A stretch of 64,000 bases of DNA from Lamellibrachia satsuma (taxonomy: Eukaryota; Annelida; Polychaeta; Sabellida; Siboglinidae). Shown here piece by piece: positions 11,312-22,481 of the stretch; position 1 is the first letter of the stretch, and every line of letters begins with the position of its first letter. The stretch spans positions 4,586,001 through 4,650,000 of the forward strand of contig BSQZ01000050.1 of NCBI GenBank assembly GCA_033239005.1, read 5' to 3'. The translations under genes and the position numbers were made by a program. The notes beneath the pieces were generated by a model. That model ran no database searches and was not told the DNA's origin. It was given only the letters and a program-made list of their open reading frames with translations.

Positions 11312-12189
11312 CCAACAGAGAACACGTTTGTTATCAGCTAATGTTCTTCGTATGATGCATAGTGGCGTAACAACACAGTAAAACCACATTATAAAAAATT
11401 ATTATAATGAATGTTCGCCTTCAATTATTGTGAAACCACAAACGTAAAGAAAGAAAAAACTTACTGCATAGACATAGCAGTGTCCTCGTTATGTATGTCG
11501 GTGTTCTACGCAGCTTGGCACGCGCAAATCGCGAACATGTTTACGAATCACGGAGGACAATACGAGATTTACGGCCTGGTAGTTTACACACGGTAGTCAG
11601 GATGACAATACACACGTATACACAAACACCGCATGACGTGGACTTGCACTGAGTGAACGCAAAACCATCACAGGCTCAGGTTATCATTTGCAGTATCGTA
11701 GATGTCATTTTAATTGAAAAACGTCCGTGGACGTCCAAACATGTATACTTATTTTATTTTAATATCTCTTCAAAACATAAAACAAAGTAAATGTTACATA
11801 TGTCCTATAATAATAGTACCGTATATAGTTGTATCACATTTATACATTGTCTCTTAAGCAAACCGTGTATAAAATGCCAAACTATATCGTAATATTATTA
11901 TCTATACGTTCTCTCTTAAGCAAACCGTGCACAAAATGCCAAACTATGTTTTGATTTAAGCGAAATAAAATTAACCCATTATATAATACACAAACACATT
12001 ATATAACACGACATCAACCGAGTAATGCTTGTATAGGTGCAGGAACTATTCTCTGTGTGGTGTTTGGCGCCTGTAAGGGTAATTAATGATGTATCTCTGT
12101 GGGATAAACACACACACGGTGTCGCATTTCTGTTTTACTGTGTGAGGCGCAGAGAGAAACTTAAAACTCCCATAGTGAATCAGGTGAGT

Positions 12190-12500
12190 TGATGTTCAAT
12201 TATTGTGTAGTGTGTAAATATTTTAAGTAATATTCACCGTCGGGTTAACAAAGGAGTGTGCAGCTGTGATGAAATCATCGAACAAATTGAAATTGATCGT
12301 TAGATTGGGTAAATTACGAAAATGTGGATAGCATTAAAGAACTTTTGCCGACTTTGACCGGATCCGGTAAACAATAATTTAATTGTCTATCCGATGACGT
12401 CACCAAAGCTAAGAAGCACACTTGTATCAACCAACTAGCATGTCGTAATGGATGATAGATAGATTATTTTTTCGCGAAATAGTCTGAAACGAGACGAGCA
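12190..12500 (+). repeat. dispersed ~350-bp repeat, copy 2
   Basis: Matches 3775-4170. It lies just downstream (in gene orientation) of the left-arm exon 3 and is mirrored at 29790-30110 downstream of the right-arm exon 3. Confidence 0.6.
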
Positions 12501-12593
12501 AATACAATTGCATCGAGGAGGGATCTTTAAACACCAGTTCGAATAAAATCATTCCCAGTCGGTGTCAGAAGGTCAACACGCCGCGTTGACCTT

Positions 12594-12742
12594 CTACCAA
12601 TGACCACCCCAGCCACGATGACCACCCTAGACGCCACGGTATCCATCCCATCCCCAACCGTCGTGGTGCCAGCCGTGCCCGTGGTGGCCATAACCGCCAC
12701 CACACCCTGGACACCCGCCTCCGTAAGGACCGAAGCCTCCAC
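12594..12742 (-). pseudogene. left-arm exon 3 homologue, Gly/His-rich, premature stop
   Basis: On the - strand, after a possible acceptor (CTTCAAG at 12743-12749), the phase-1 frame reads a Gly-rich stretch with GGGCPGCGGG and GYGHHGHGWHHDGWGWD, then meets TAG at 12629-12627. Beyond that stop the frame continues with GGHRGWGGHW and a terminal TAG at 12596-12594, matching the end of the right-arm exon 3 (GGHRDWGGHL, then stop). The 3' flank AAGGTCAACGCGGCG is also shared. The front, cysteine-rich half of the right-arm exon has no counterpart; a dispersed repeat begins immediately upstream. With no usable exon 1 and a broken exon 2, this is probably not functional. A short recoded tail gene cannot be excluded. 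Confidence 0.65.
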
Positions 12743-12744
12743 CT

Positions 12745-13560
12745 TGAAGCGTCATAAAACATTGAGTCATACATTCCCTCCTTAGTACGGGTTCCCCAAT
12801 CTGGCATAGCCACTAAAATGTGGAGCCATTTCTATGATATAGTTCAGATGTGATGAGTAGTGCATGAACCGTTGGGAAGAACATTCACATACATTTCCAT
12901 TGCACTGCTATAGTCTGCAGATAGGCGTTGGTAAAATGGACAACTATCAATCCTTACCATGTGCACGTCCTTATTTTCAAACTTTGTTAGTTACACTAGT
13001 AGTTTCAAACCAATAAGATTATTAAACAGAAAACAGGAATTCCCATCTGGCAAACAACTGAATTCAACTTTCTATTCTATAGGCTTCATAAAAACATTGT
13101 GTCATAAATTCTCCTTCGCACGGGTTCCCGAGTCTTGCATGTCGACTAAAATGTGAAGCCATTTCTATTGCATAGTTCAGATATGATATATAATGATGTC
13201 GTCCATACATAATTTTTACACCATTAGGAAGAGTATTCAAATATATTTCAATTGTTAATAGTCTGCAGATATGTGTTGATAAAATCGGCTACTGTCAATC
13301 CTTACCCCGTCCTTTTATTCAACTTTATTGTGGACACTGCATGGTTGTTTTTACCCACCAAAATAATAATAAAAAAACTGAAATTTCCAGGTGACAAACA
13401 ACTAAATGTCACATTGGTGTGCTGCGAGCTTCTTGAAAATATATGGTGGAATACATTCCCTAGGTGGGATTCCGTCGTACGGGTTCCCCTGTCTGGCCAG
13501 TGGACTAAATGGGGTCATTTCTATAAGATCAAGCGCGGATCCAGGGGGCTTCTTGTAGGC
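12745..13560 (+). repeat. second pair of ~330-bp dispersed repeat units
   Basis: Same landmarks and order as 10270-10920, ending in GATCAAGCGCGGATCCAGGG at about 13551. It replaces the upstream half of left-arm exon 3. Confidence 0.7.
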
Positions 13561-14640
13561 TACCAGTTCAGACCATGATCCGTTTGTTTAATTAAGCCAC
13601 CGGGATGTCCATAAAGGACCATCATATCAGTTAACCCACAAGTAAGCCATAAAATGCATTTGATGCAGTCAGGAGAACATGCCACTTGGCAGTGGCTGAC
13701 GTAAGGTGACTCAAGTCAGATTGACTCCTACACCAGTATAATCTGGTGCCAGCCGTCTGGCTGAAAGGTACAAAGGAGTTTTGAGCATATTGTATTGACA
13801 TGTGCTAACCCTCGGAACAATCAGTAGTCTAAGATCAGAAGATATAAATTTCAAAACTTCTAATATAAACATATTGCAAATTGCAACACTGCCTTTGTGC
13901 ACCAAACGAAAAAGTTGAATTGATGTATCAGCATGTAAATTGGTCTCATGTGGTCTTTTCGAAACAAGGACAAACAAACTTTATTCATATTGCCACACAT
14001 CCCCTTTATTGCAATTAGGGCAATTCTTCTCACCTCTTCCCCTTCAAATGATGCACCTGTTTACGGTTTACGGTTGATGATATATATATATATATATATT
14101 GTGGTAAACCATAATTGTATTGCATGGGTCTATGGACAACTTCCATGCTGTACAAAGTCTGCTACAACTATTGGAAATATATACCTTAAATAAAAAATTT
14201 AACAAAATATGTGACAGTGATTAATTTAAGATGATCCTTATTTAATTAATTGCTCAGACCATATCCACCATCCAGACATGTGGTCCAGAGACCTGAGACT
14301 ATGTAGGTAACATCCGAGGACTCCAGATCTGGAGGACTGAACCTTGATTGCAAATGCTAACAATGACTCAAGTGCTTCAAAACAATGAACTCAGTTTGGG
14401 ATCAGTGAAGCTATGAGACATGCAGCACGTCTCATGAAGCCATGAGTCATGCTGGTCTGGGTCTGAGAGAGCAAGGACTGAGGGAGCAGAGATAAGAGAA
14501 ATGCTAAACAAACAAATGTAGCCAGTGTGTTGTCAGGTAACAACTGTTCCTGTTGGTTTGTTTTATTTTCTTAACATTGAGACAACCACCTCATTTTCAG
14601 TCGGTGCAATGGTAAATAGATGATAGGATGCCAATAATAT
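13560..14640. other. no gene seen
   Basis: AT-rich sequence with a short (AT)n at 14080-14099. No coding family or clear repeat recognised. Confidence 0.4.
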
Positions 14641-14686
14641 GAATGCCTATGTATGTATGTATGTATGTATGTATGGTGGCACGGGA

Positions 14687-15067
14687 GGTGCTGTTCTCGT
14701 GCATGTGGGAACGAACAATGCAGATAAGGAGGGAACGTCAGCCATCATTGGTAAGTACAGGAGGTTGATCAAGACACTCAAAGAGGCACGAGTTGGGCAG
14801 ATCGTATTGTCGGGGATATTACCAATAATGGGAGGCAGGGGTGAGGAATATAGGAACTGTAGAAGGATGGCGATCAACACACAGGTACAGAAGGTATGTA
14901 TGGAGGAGGGAGTAGGCTTCGTAGACATGTGGTTAAACTTTGTGGGAAGAGGTGACTTTTTCATGAGAGATGGACTTCATCTGACAGGGAAGGGCGCTGC
15001 AGTTCTTGCGTGTGAGTTTGTTAGAGTTGTCGACGAGGGCACAGGTACCATAGATTATTTAAACTAG
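14687..15067 (+). pseudogene. CR1 ORF1, truncated SGNH/GDSL esterase-like domain
   Basis: The frame encodes the C-terminal two thirds of the esterase-like domain typical of CR1 ORF1: VLVHVGTNNADKEG (block III, GxxN type), VLSGILPIMG, then DGLHLTGKGA (the block V Asp-x-x-His pair). The N-terminal part with the GDSI nucleophile block, present in element 3, is missing because the insertion is 5'-truncated. The frame enters from an ATGT repeat, so the methionine at 14639 is not a real start. The stop abuts the ORF2 ATG at 15068, the stop-start arrangement also kept by related copies. Confidence 0.8.
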
Positions 15068-16738
15068 ATGCGCAGGGAACTGACAGAGAAAACTCAAAGG
15101 AGTACTACTACAAATACACATCCAAAGAAATGTTCACCAATAATTTCAGACAATGAACTTAAATGTGTATGCTTAAATGCCAGGAGCATAGTAAATAAAA
15201 AAAGTGAGTTAGACATTATGGTAGCAGATATTGATCCTCATGTAATAGGCATCACAGAATCATGGGCAAATGAAGATATAGTAGATGCTGAGTTAGCACT
15301 GACAGGCTATGTAATGTTTAGGAAGGATAGACGAGAAAGAAGGGGAGGTGGAGTAATTTTGTATATTAAAGAATCTATCCAAGCATATGAAATTACTCTG
15401 AAAAGTGAAGCAGATAGTGTGGAAGCAATTTGGTGTAACATAGTTACCAGGAACTCAACATTAACAATAGGAGTAGTTTATCGTAGTCCTAACATAGGAG
15501 AAGAGGAAGATGTAAAATTACAAAAGGCAATAAGGGAGGTGAGCAAGGGAGAATGTGTTATAATGGGTGATTTTAACCATGGCCATATACAATGGGAATC
15601 ATTAGAGAGTGCTGGAGGGGACGACCATCAGTTTCTACTTCTAACACAGGATTGTTTCCTTACTCAACATGTCTTGGAACCAACCAGAGGTGGGAATGTG
15701 TTAGATTTAATTTTGTCTTCTCAAAATGAATTAGTTGACAATGTTAAAGTACACGAACCTTTGGGTTCAAGTGACCATAACCAAATCCATTTTAATATAA
15801 AAGTAAAAACAGGGAATACATATAAAAAACAATGGAGGAGGAACTTCAACAAAGGCAGATATAAAGTGATGAGAACATATCTAGCAAATATAGATTGGAA
15901 TAATTTGCTGAAGAACAAGACAGCAACAGAATGCTGGACTTGTTTAAAATATGAGATTGAGGGCATTATTGAGAAATGTATTCCATTAAGAAAACAAGGG
16001 AAAAGATCCAGGAAAAAACACCTGTCAAAAGAAGCTATTAGAAAAATTGCTCACAAACAGATGCTGTGGAAGGTCTATAAACACACTGGAAATGTAGAAG
16101 ACTACACCAACTACAAAGAGGCACTTAACCTAGCTACTACTGAAATTAGAAAATCTAAAAGAACCTTTGAACAAAAATTGGCAGGTAATATAAAAAATGA
16201 CAGCAAGAGTTTCTATGCTTATGTAAGGAGTAAACAGAAAGTTCGAGATAAGGTCGGACCACTGGAACACAACAGGGGAAACATAATTTCAGATGGATTT
16301 CAAATGGCAGAGGTCCTGAATGAGTATTTCAGCTCAGTTTTTACCACAGAAGATATCAGCTCACTTCCAGTTCCATTAACTAAATTTGAGGGCAATACAT
16401 CAGAATATTTAGGGCAGTTATTTGTAACTCCTGAAATGATAGCAAAGAAAATTAAGAAGATGAAAGATAATAAATCACCTGGAGTTGATGGGATACCACC
16501 AAGACTGCTTAAGGAAATTGTTGTGCAAATTAGTGCACCACTTGCAAAATTATTTAACTTGTCACTACAAGAAGGAATAGTTCCTTCTGAATGGAAATTT
16601 ATGAAGGGATCGAGGAATAGACCAGATAATTACAGACCAGTGAGTTTAACATCAGTTGTTGTAAATTACTACGAAACATTAATTAGATACCAAATGGTGG
16701 AATTCCTTGTGAAACATAAATTAATAAATACATCTTAA
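15068..16738 (+). pseudogene. CR1 ORF2 5' part: APE endonuclease and start of RT
   Basis: The 556-codon frame starts at the ATG directly after the ORF1 stop. It encodes an apurinic-type endonuclease: CLNARSIVNK near residue 35, GITESWANED near 60, YRSPN near 140, IMGDFNHGHIQW near 163 and GSSDHNQIHF near 233. A linker follows, then the RT fingers (KMKDNKSPGVDGIPPRLLKE, NYRPVSLTS). Compared with element 3 about ten residues (an EANVIPLFKK-like block) are missing before GSRN, and the frame ends at a TAA where the related copy has CAA (QHGFLK). The rest of the RT lies downstream in other frames. Confidence 0.85.
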
Positions 16739-16756
16739 CATGGATTCCTAAAAGCA

Positions 16757-17871
16757 AATTAATGTCTGGGTAGATGACTGGTCACCAGTGGATGTTGTCT
16801 ACTTAGATTTTCAGAAAGCTTTCGATAAAGTGCAACACCAAAGATTGATATATAAACTAAAACCCATGGTATAGGTAATGAGGTAATCAACTGGATAGAA
16901 AAGTGGCTTACACACAGAAGACAGAGAGTAATAGTAGATGTTGAGATTTCAAATTGGAAATCTGTTTTGAGTGGGGTACCACAGGGATCAGTGTTAGGCC
17001 CTATACTGTTTTTAATATATATAAATGATTTGGAGGATGACATATCTAGCAAAGTACTCAAATTTGCAGATGACACAAAGGTATTCAGAAAGGTTACTAA
17101 TGATACAGATAAACAAAGTTTACAGGATGATCTAGAAAAATTAGTTAAATGGTCAGAAAAATGGCAAATGTTATTCAATTTTGGGAAGTGTAAATGTATA
17201 CACATAGGACATGGAAATATGGACGAGGAATATAAAATGGGGGATGCTGTACTAGGTAGAACCACACAAGAAAAGGATTTAGGAGTAATATTTAATGCTG
17301 ACATGAAAGTTTCAGAGCAATGTGGGATTGCTGCTTGAAAGGAAATCAAATTCTAGGCCTAATTAGGAGAACTATCACGTATAAGGAGAAACATCTAATT
17401 GTACCCCTGTACAAAGCAATAGTTAGACCACATTTGGAATATTGTATTCAAGCATGGAGGCCATATCGTAAAAAGACATAGATAAGCTAGAAAAGAATAC
17501 AACGAAGAGCAACTAAGATGATTCCAGAATTAAGAGACCTTAGTTACGAAAGTCGCTTATTACAATGTGGTTTGACAACACTAGAGACCAGGAGACTAAG
17601 AGGAGACCAAATAGAAGTGTTTAAAATAGTGAACGGTTATGAGGATGTTGATAGGAATATGTTCTTCAAACTTAAAGAAGGCAGTAGAACCAGAGGACAC
17701 AAAGCAGCATTAGTTAAGGAGCAGTGTAGGTTGGACATGAGAAAGTACTCATTCTCACAGAGGGTGATAAATGAATGGAACAAACTGCCAAACGATTGTG
17801 TTAATGCTAGTAGTGTGAATATGTTTAAAAATAGAATTGACAGATATCTGATAAGGGCGGGCTACACATAG
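16757..17871 (+). pseudogene. CR1 ORF2 3' part: RT palm, thumb and C-terminal region, broken
   Basis: Segments continue the polymerase after a deletion: VDVVYLDFQKAFDKV near 16790 (palm Asp), then SGVPQGSVLGP and KFADDTKVF (the F/YADD catalytic motif) in the frame 16967-17338, then EKDLGVIF. A TGA near 17336 replaces a serine codon. The final block 17518-17871 (IPELRDLSYESRL, GLTTLETRRLRGDQ, FSQRVINEWNKLP) is the conserved CR1 C-terminus. Confidence 0.85.
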
Positions 17872-17969
17872 ATGAGAAAATTGTTGGACTCTCGATAAGC
17901 CAATGGCTTCCTTGTCCACTTGCCATCTAGAACTTGTTCGAGATGGCAATCTTGTTAAATCTTTTTAAA

Positions 17970-18355
<386 letters not shown>

Positions 18356-18557
18356 ATGATATATGCCTGCCTGCTTGACTGCCTGCACACCTGTCTGCAG
18401 GAAACCCAAGCTCAGCAGCGCACCAAAACTAAAGGTAAACAATTCCAGTCGTATAATCAGTTGGATCGGTACGCTTTGGATCTGCGGAGTATACGCGAAT
18501 TTAAACAGGAAGGTTTTTAGTTTACAGCGAAATGTTTTTAGATTTCCTGCCAACTTA

Positions 18558-18920
<363 letters not shown>

Positions 18921-19303
18921 CACTTTTACGGTTTCATTGATGACCCCAGAAAGATGTCGTAACATTATTTTTTTTACTCATTTGCCGAACTATTACCCTT
19001 TTGACGAACCCTACTAATACCAATTTTACGAACCCCTGTATTGCCCTTTCTAGCTGACGGTTGGCAGCCAGTGTAGGCGTCAGTGATTGTAGGATCCCGG
19101 ATGCACAACGACACAATCTGGTTTGTTTTGGTGAAACCTGGGAGCATCTTGAAGATATCGCTTACAGGTCGCTTACAAGAAAACACATTAACGTGTACAA
19201 TTTTTATTAAAACCAAATTATCATTTTGCTTACACGGAGCAATTACCTGGCTGACTTCTAGCATTGGTTTCAATGAATGAAAGCAATAGTGTATTTTACT
19301 CAC

Positions 19304-19462
19304 CTGACCGCCACTTCTCACACACGAAACGCTTGGGCACACAGCAGACGCTGGCTTTGCTGCAGAAGCCCGCAAAACATTTATCGTCTGGTGGCACAGA
19401 TCGCCTCGCTGAGCGCAATAGTCTCCCTGTGTACCACCGTCCGCCGTCGGCGGACAAAACAA
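19304..19462 (-). pseudogene. left-arm exon 2 homologue, defensin-like, disrupted
   Basis: Compared with right-arm exon 2 (23657-23833), this - strand copy keeps the GGTQGD, CAQRGDLC and CCVPKRFVCEK coding signals at DNA level and keeps a good donor (CAG then GTGAGT at 19304/19303). It lacks about 20 bases that include the 3' splice acceptor and the first codons. It also lacks an 18-bp in-frame segment that removes the third cysteine of the motif, and has a 1-bp deletion in the Val-Phe-Val region that shifts the frame before the Cys-Cys pair. All three lesions point to loss of function. Confidence 0.8.
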
Positions 19463-19734
19463 CAGCGTGTAGCAATACAGGTGTACACGGTAATCTTACA
19501 TATAGGTGACCCTTATTATTATATGCAAGATTACCCTATGGATCGAACTAGTTATTAGTCAATGTGACGATGCTCTACTATCGACATCGTAGAGATAGTT
19601 GGCAAGACAGGTCAATAGGATACTTGGGTCACTGCAATAGGCCTACAACCTCTTCGTCAATATGCTTTTTGAACAGTTGTTGGGTAATTTTAATTCTTTA
19701 TTAACCTAACACCAAACATCGTCGATCAGGGCAG

Positions 19735-20510
19735 AGTCTTTTACGGATTCACCTTATTGAATCAACTGCCTCCACTGTCACACGATGGTGCAGAGACATT
19801 CACGGTTTCACCATATTGAATCAACTGCCTCCATTGTCACACGATGGAGCAGAGACATTCACGGATTCACCATATTGAACCAACTGCCTCCGTTGTCACA
19901 CGATGGTGCAGAGACATTCACGGATTCACCACATTGAACCAACTGCCTCCATTGTCACACGATGGAGCAGAGACATTCACGGATTCACCATATTGAACCA
20001 ACTGCCTCCATTGTCACACGATGGTGCAGAGACATTCACATATTCACCATATTGATCCAACTGCCTCCACTGTCACACGATGGAGCAGAGACATTCACGG
20101 ATTCACCAGATTGAACCAACTGCCTCCATTGTCACACGATGGTGCAGAGACATTCACGGATTCACCATGTTGAACGAACTGCCTCCAATGTCACACGATA
20201 GAACAGAGTCATTCAAGGATTCACCATATTGATCCAACTACCTCCAATGTCACACGATGGAACAGAGACATTCACGGATTCACCATATTGATCCAACTGC
20301 TTCCAATGTCACACGATGCAGCAGAGTCATTCACGGATTCACCATATTAAACCAACTGCCTCCACTGGCACACGATGGTGCAGAGACATTCACGGATTCA
20401 CCATGTTGAACGAACTGCCTCCAATGTCACACGAAAATGCAGAGTCATTCACGGATACACCATATTGAACCAACTGCCTCCAATGGCACACGATGGTGCC
20501 ACTCACACAT
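19735..20510. repeat. 59-bp minisatellite, ~13 copies
   Basis: Unit GTGCAGAGACATTCACGGAT + TCACCATATTGAACCAACTG + CCTCCATTGTCACACGATG. The mirrored place in the right arm (23285-23345) has a single unit, so the array expanded only in the left arm. Confidence 0.9.
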
Positions 20511-20937
20511 TATGCCTTGGGACTGCTTCCCTGGTTAATCATTATTACATGACACTATCGCAATACTATCTCAATATCCATAAAACTATTATAATATCAT
20601 TGCAATTTTAATAGAGCTGTCAAAATAGTATTGCAATTATCGCAATAGTAAAACTATCCCCAATAGTTGCCCCTACTGAAAACACGATGCCACTTTCTAG
20701 AATCAGGATCCACGTTATAGTCGCTGTTGTAAAGATAATATATATGTACGGGAAAAACAAATATTATTAAACATTGTGTATGCAAAAACACATTTAATCA
20801 CCTATTCCGATGCCCGAATGTGCAAACTTGACTTACTTCAAACGTCATCTTTCCCCATTCGGGTTTACAGTATTAGATAAATAAATAGCGTCTTATTGTT
20901 TTCTTACTAACGCATACTTGATAACTCCCACAACTCG

Positions 20938-21567
20938 TAAAATGAGCTGAATCAGAGAGGTGTTAAGCAACAACTGATCGTGTTGGCACTTGCTTAGAAT
21001 CCGTGACCACTTCACTGTCGATATTATAACGATACAATATGCACAGCAACTATGACAATGCAGTTATACGTGGAATGGATAAATTTATTAATATGTTGTG
21101 GGTAAAACATATGTAATTACGTTTTCCGACTCTCGAATGTGAAGATTTTATTTACATCAACCGGTGCCATATAAAATAATAGGAATTCCCAAATAATTTC
21201 GTAACAGTCAGCTTCAAAGTAATGTTTTGGCACAACACGACATATACTTGATAACTCCCCAAGAATGTATATTTCATGTTGTGCCAATATACTATTTTTA
21301 AGCTGACTCTTACAATATTTTTGTAGGCGAAATTATTTTAGAATACTTACTATTTTACATGGCACCACTTGATGTAAGTAAAATCTTCGCATTCAAAGCG
21401 TACGAAAAGGTGTGTTTTACCATCAACATATCTATACATTTACCCATTCCACGTGTGACTATGCATTGTCATGGTTGCTGTGCATATTGGATCGCTATAA
21501 TAGCGACAGTGAAGTGGTCCCGGATTATAAGCAAGTGCCAGCACGGTCGTAGTCGGCTCATTTTATG
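20938..21567. mobile_element. foldback-type element with ~270-bp inverted repeats
   Basis: 20938-21217 pairs with the reverse complement of 21300-21567. Examples are TGGCACTTGCTTA against its complement near 21540, CACTTCACTGTCG near 21010/21510, and AATAATTTCG near 21192/21332. The spacer itself has an inner stem (TTGGCACAACA / TGTTGTGCCAA). The arms have diverged moderately. It has no coding potential, and lies in the about 1.2 kb that the right arm lacks. Confidence 0.75.
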
Positions 21568-21899
21568 AGTTTTTTTATTTCAACACATCTTCATCACAAT
21601 CGAACTTTGAACAAACCCTGTTATCAGTTCAGTGACAATGGCGTATTCAGGGGAGCAAGGGGCAGTATTAATTACCCATTAGTTTACCGTGTTACCATGT
21701 AGTTGCACAATAGGTTTATACACACGACTACATTATAATCTCAAGGCCATCTTGGGAAGTTACTGCCTCTGCATAAACACCCATTGTCTCGGTAGGAAGT
21801 AGACACTCCGGCTTGATACGTGTCCAGACACCGCGCGAAGATAGCAAACTAGGGTAGGTGGTGATGCTGCATCGGTGGAGCTTGCGTTCTGTTTAAAAC

Positions 21900-22240
21900 T
21901 GCATCCTCAACTGATTTAGCTTATCGCAAATCCGGTTCGTTAATGTCCAAAATATATAGTTTGTGAATCATTTATGTAACGTCCGTAGTCGATTTATATA
22001 AATGCGTATTTTTTTTAATGATCGAAACAATTGACTTCAGTCGTTAGATCTGGTAAGGTTTAAACTAATGGTTATCCAAAAGGGTAACCACTGTGCGGAT
22101 CAATGCCGATCATGGGCCTGACTTGCCAATCGCACAACAAAGTTATGAAATTTCCCCTAGGGTGAAATTCGTGATTTTTCAGCTTGACTAAACTTTAAAT
22201 AATACAATAGTCTGTCTGATTATTTCGCAAACGCAAAAGT
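21900..22240 (+). repeat. dispersed ~350-bp repeat, copy 3
   Basis: Same landmarks as 3775-4170 (TTCGTTAATGTCCAAAA, TTGACTTCAGTCG, TTAGATCTGGTAA, TTTCGCAAA). It is mirrored at 22810-23050, so the innermost part of the inverted duplication consists of this repeat. Confidence 0.6.
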
Positions 22241-22302
22241 GTTTTAGCTAACAAAAGTAGTTTGCAAATACGTCTGCCACGTCCACGTTACGTTTGAATT
22301 AA

Positions 22303-22392
22303 TGACGTAGTGTGTACGTGCCGCCTGCCACATTGACGTAACCTCGATACCCGCGTCCGCGTATCAAATTTCTTCTAGCTTTGTTTATAAAC
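22303..22392 (+). promoter_or_regulatory. candidate core promoter of the defensin-like gene
   Basis: A TTTATAAAC TATA-like box at 22384-22392 lies 41 bases before the ATG at 22433, so a start site about 30 bases downstream would leave a very short 5' leader. Two TGACGT CRE/ATF-type cores (22303 TGACGTAG, 22334 TGACGTAA) lie 50-85 bases upstream. The position between the two arms is the expected place for a head-to-head promoter. Functional use is inferred only. Confidence 0.4.
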
Positions 22393-22432
22393 AGCGAACA
22401 CAGCCAAGTGAACAGTAAAGGGAAGTGTGAAC

Positions 22433-22481
22433 ATGTCGGTTCTATCGATGTTCGTATGCATATTGATACTCGGCGCCGCCG
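22433..22481 (+). CDS. exon 1: signal peptide
   Basis: The ATG at 22433 opens MSVLSMFVCILILGAA, a short classical signal peptide with a hydrophobic core. The exon ends one base into the next codon at a strong donor (G then GTAAGT, 22482-22487). An internal ATG at 22448 is a weaker alternative that would shorten the leader by five residues. No equivalent exon is found on the - strand for the left-arm copy. Confidence 0.7.

Noticed and set aside
11411..11596. 61-codon frame conserved in the left arm, right arm and block 2
   Set aside because: Conserved because the DNA is duplicated; reading frames diverge at both ends, it is antisense to the 3' flank of the gene, and no family is recognised.
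16759..17349. 196-codon - strand frame
   Set aside because: Antisense shadow of the CR1 RT region.
19277..19558. + strand frames of 81-93 codons over the left-arm exon 2
   Set aside because: Antisense to the pseudo-exon; the - strand alignment to 23657-23833 explains the sequence.
22372..22434. - strand ATG at 22434 opening a hydrophobic stretch (MFTLPFTVHLAVFAV), possible mirrored signal peptide
   Set aside because: It ends at a stop after 19 codons and has no splice donor.
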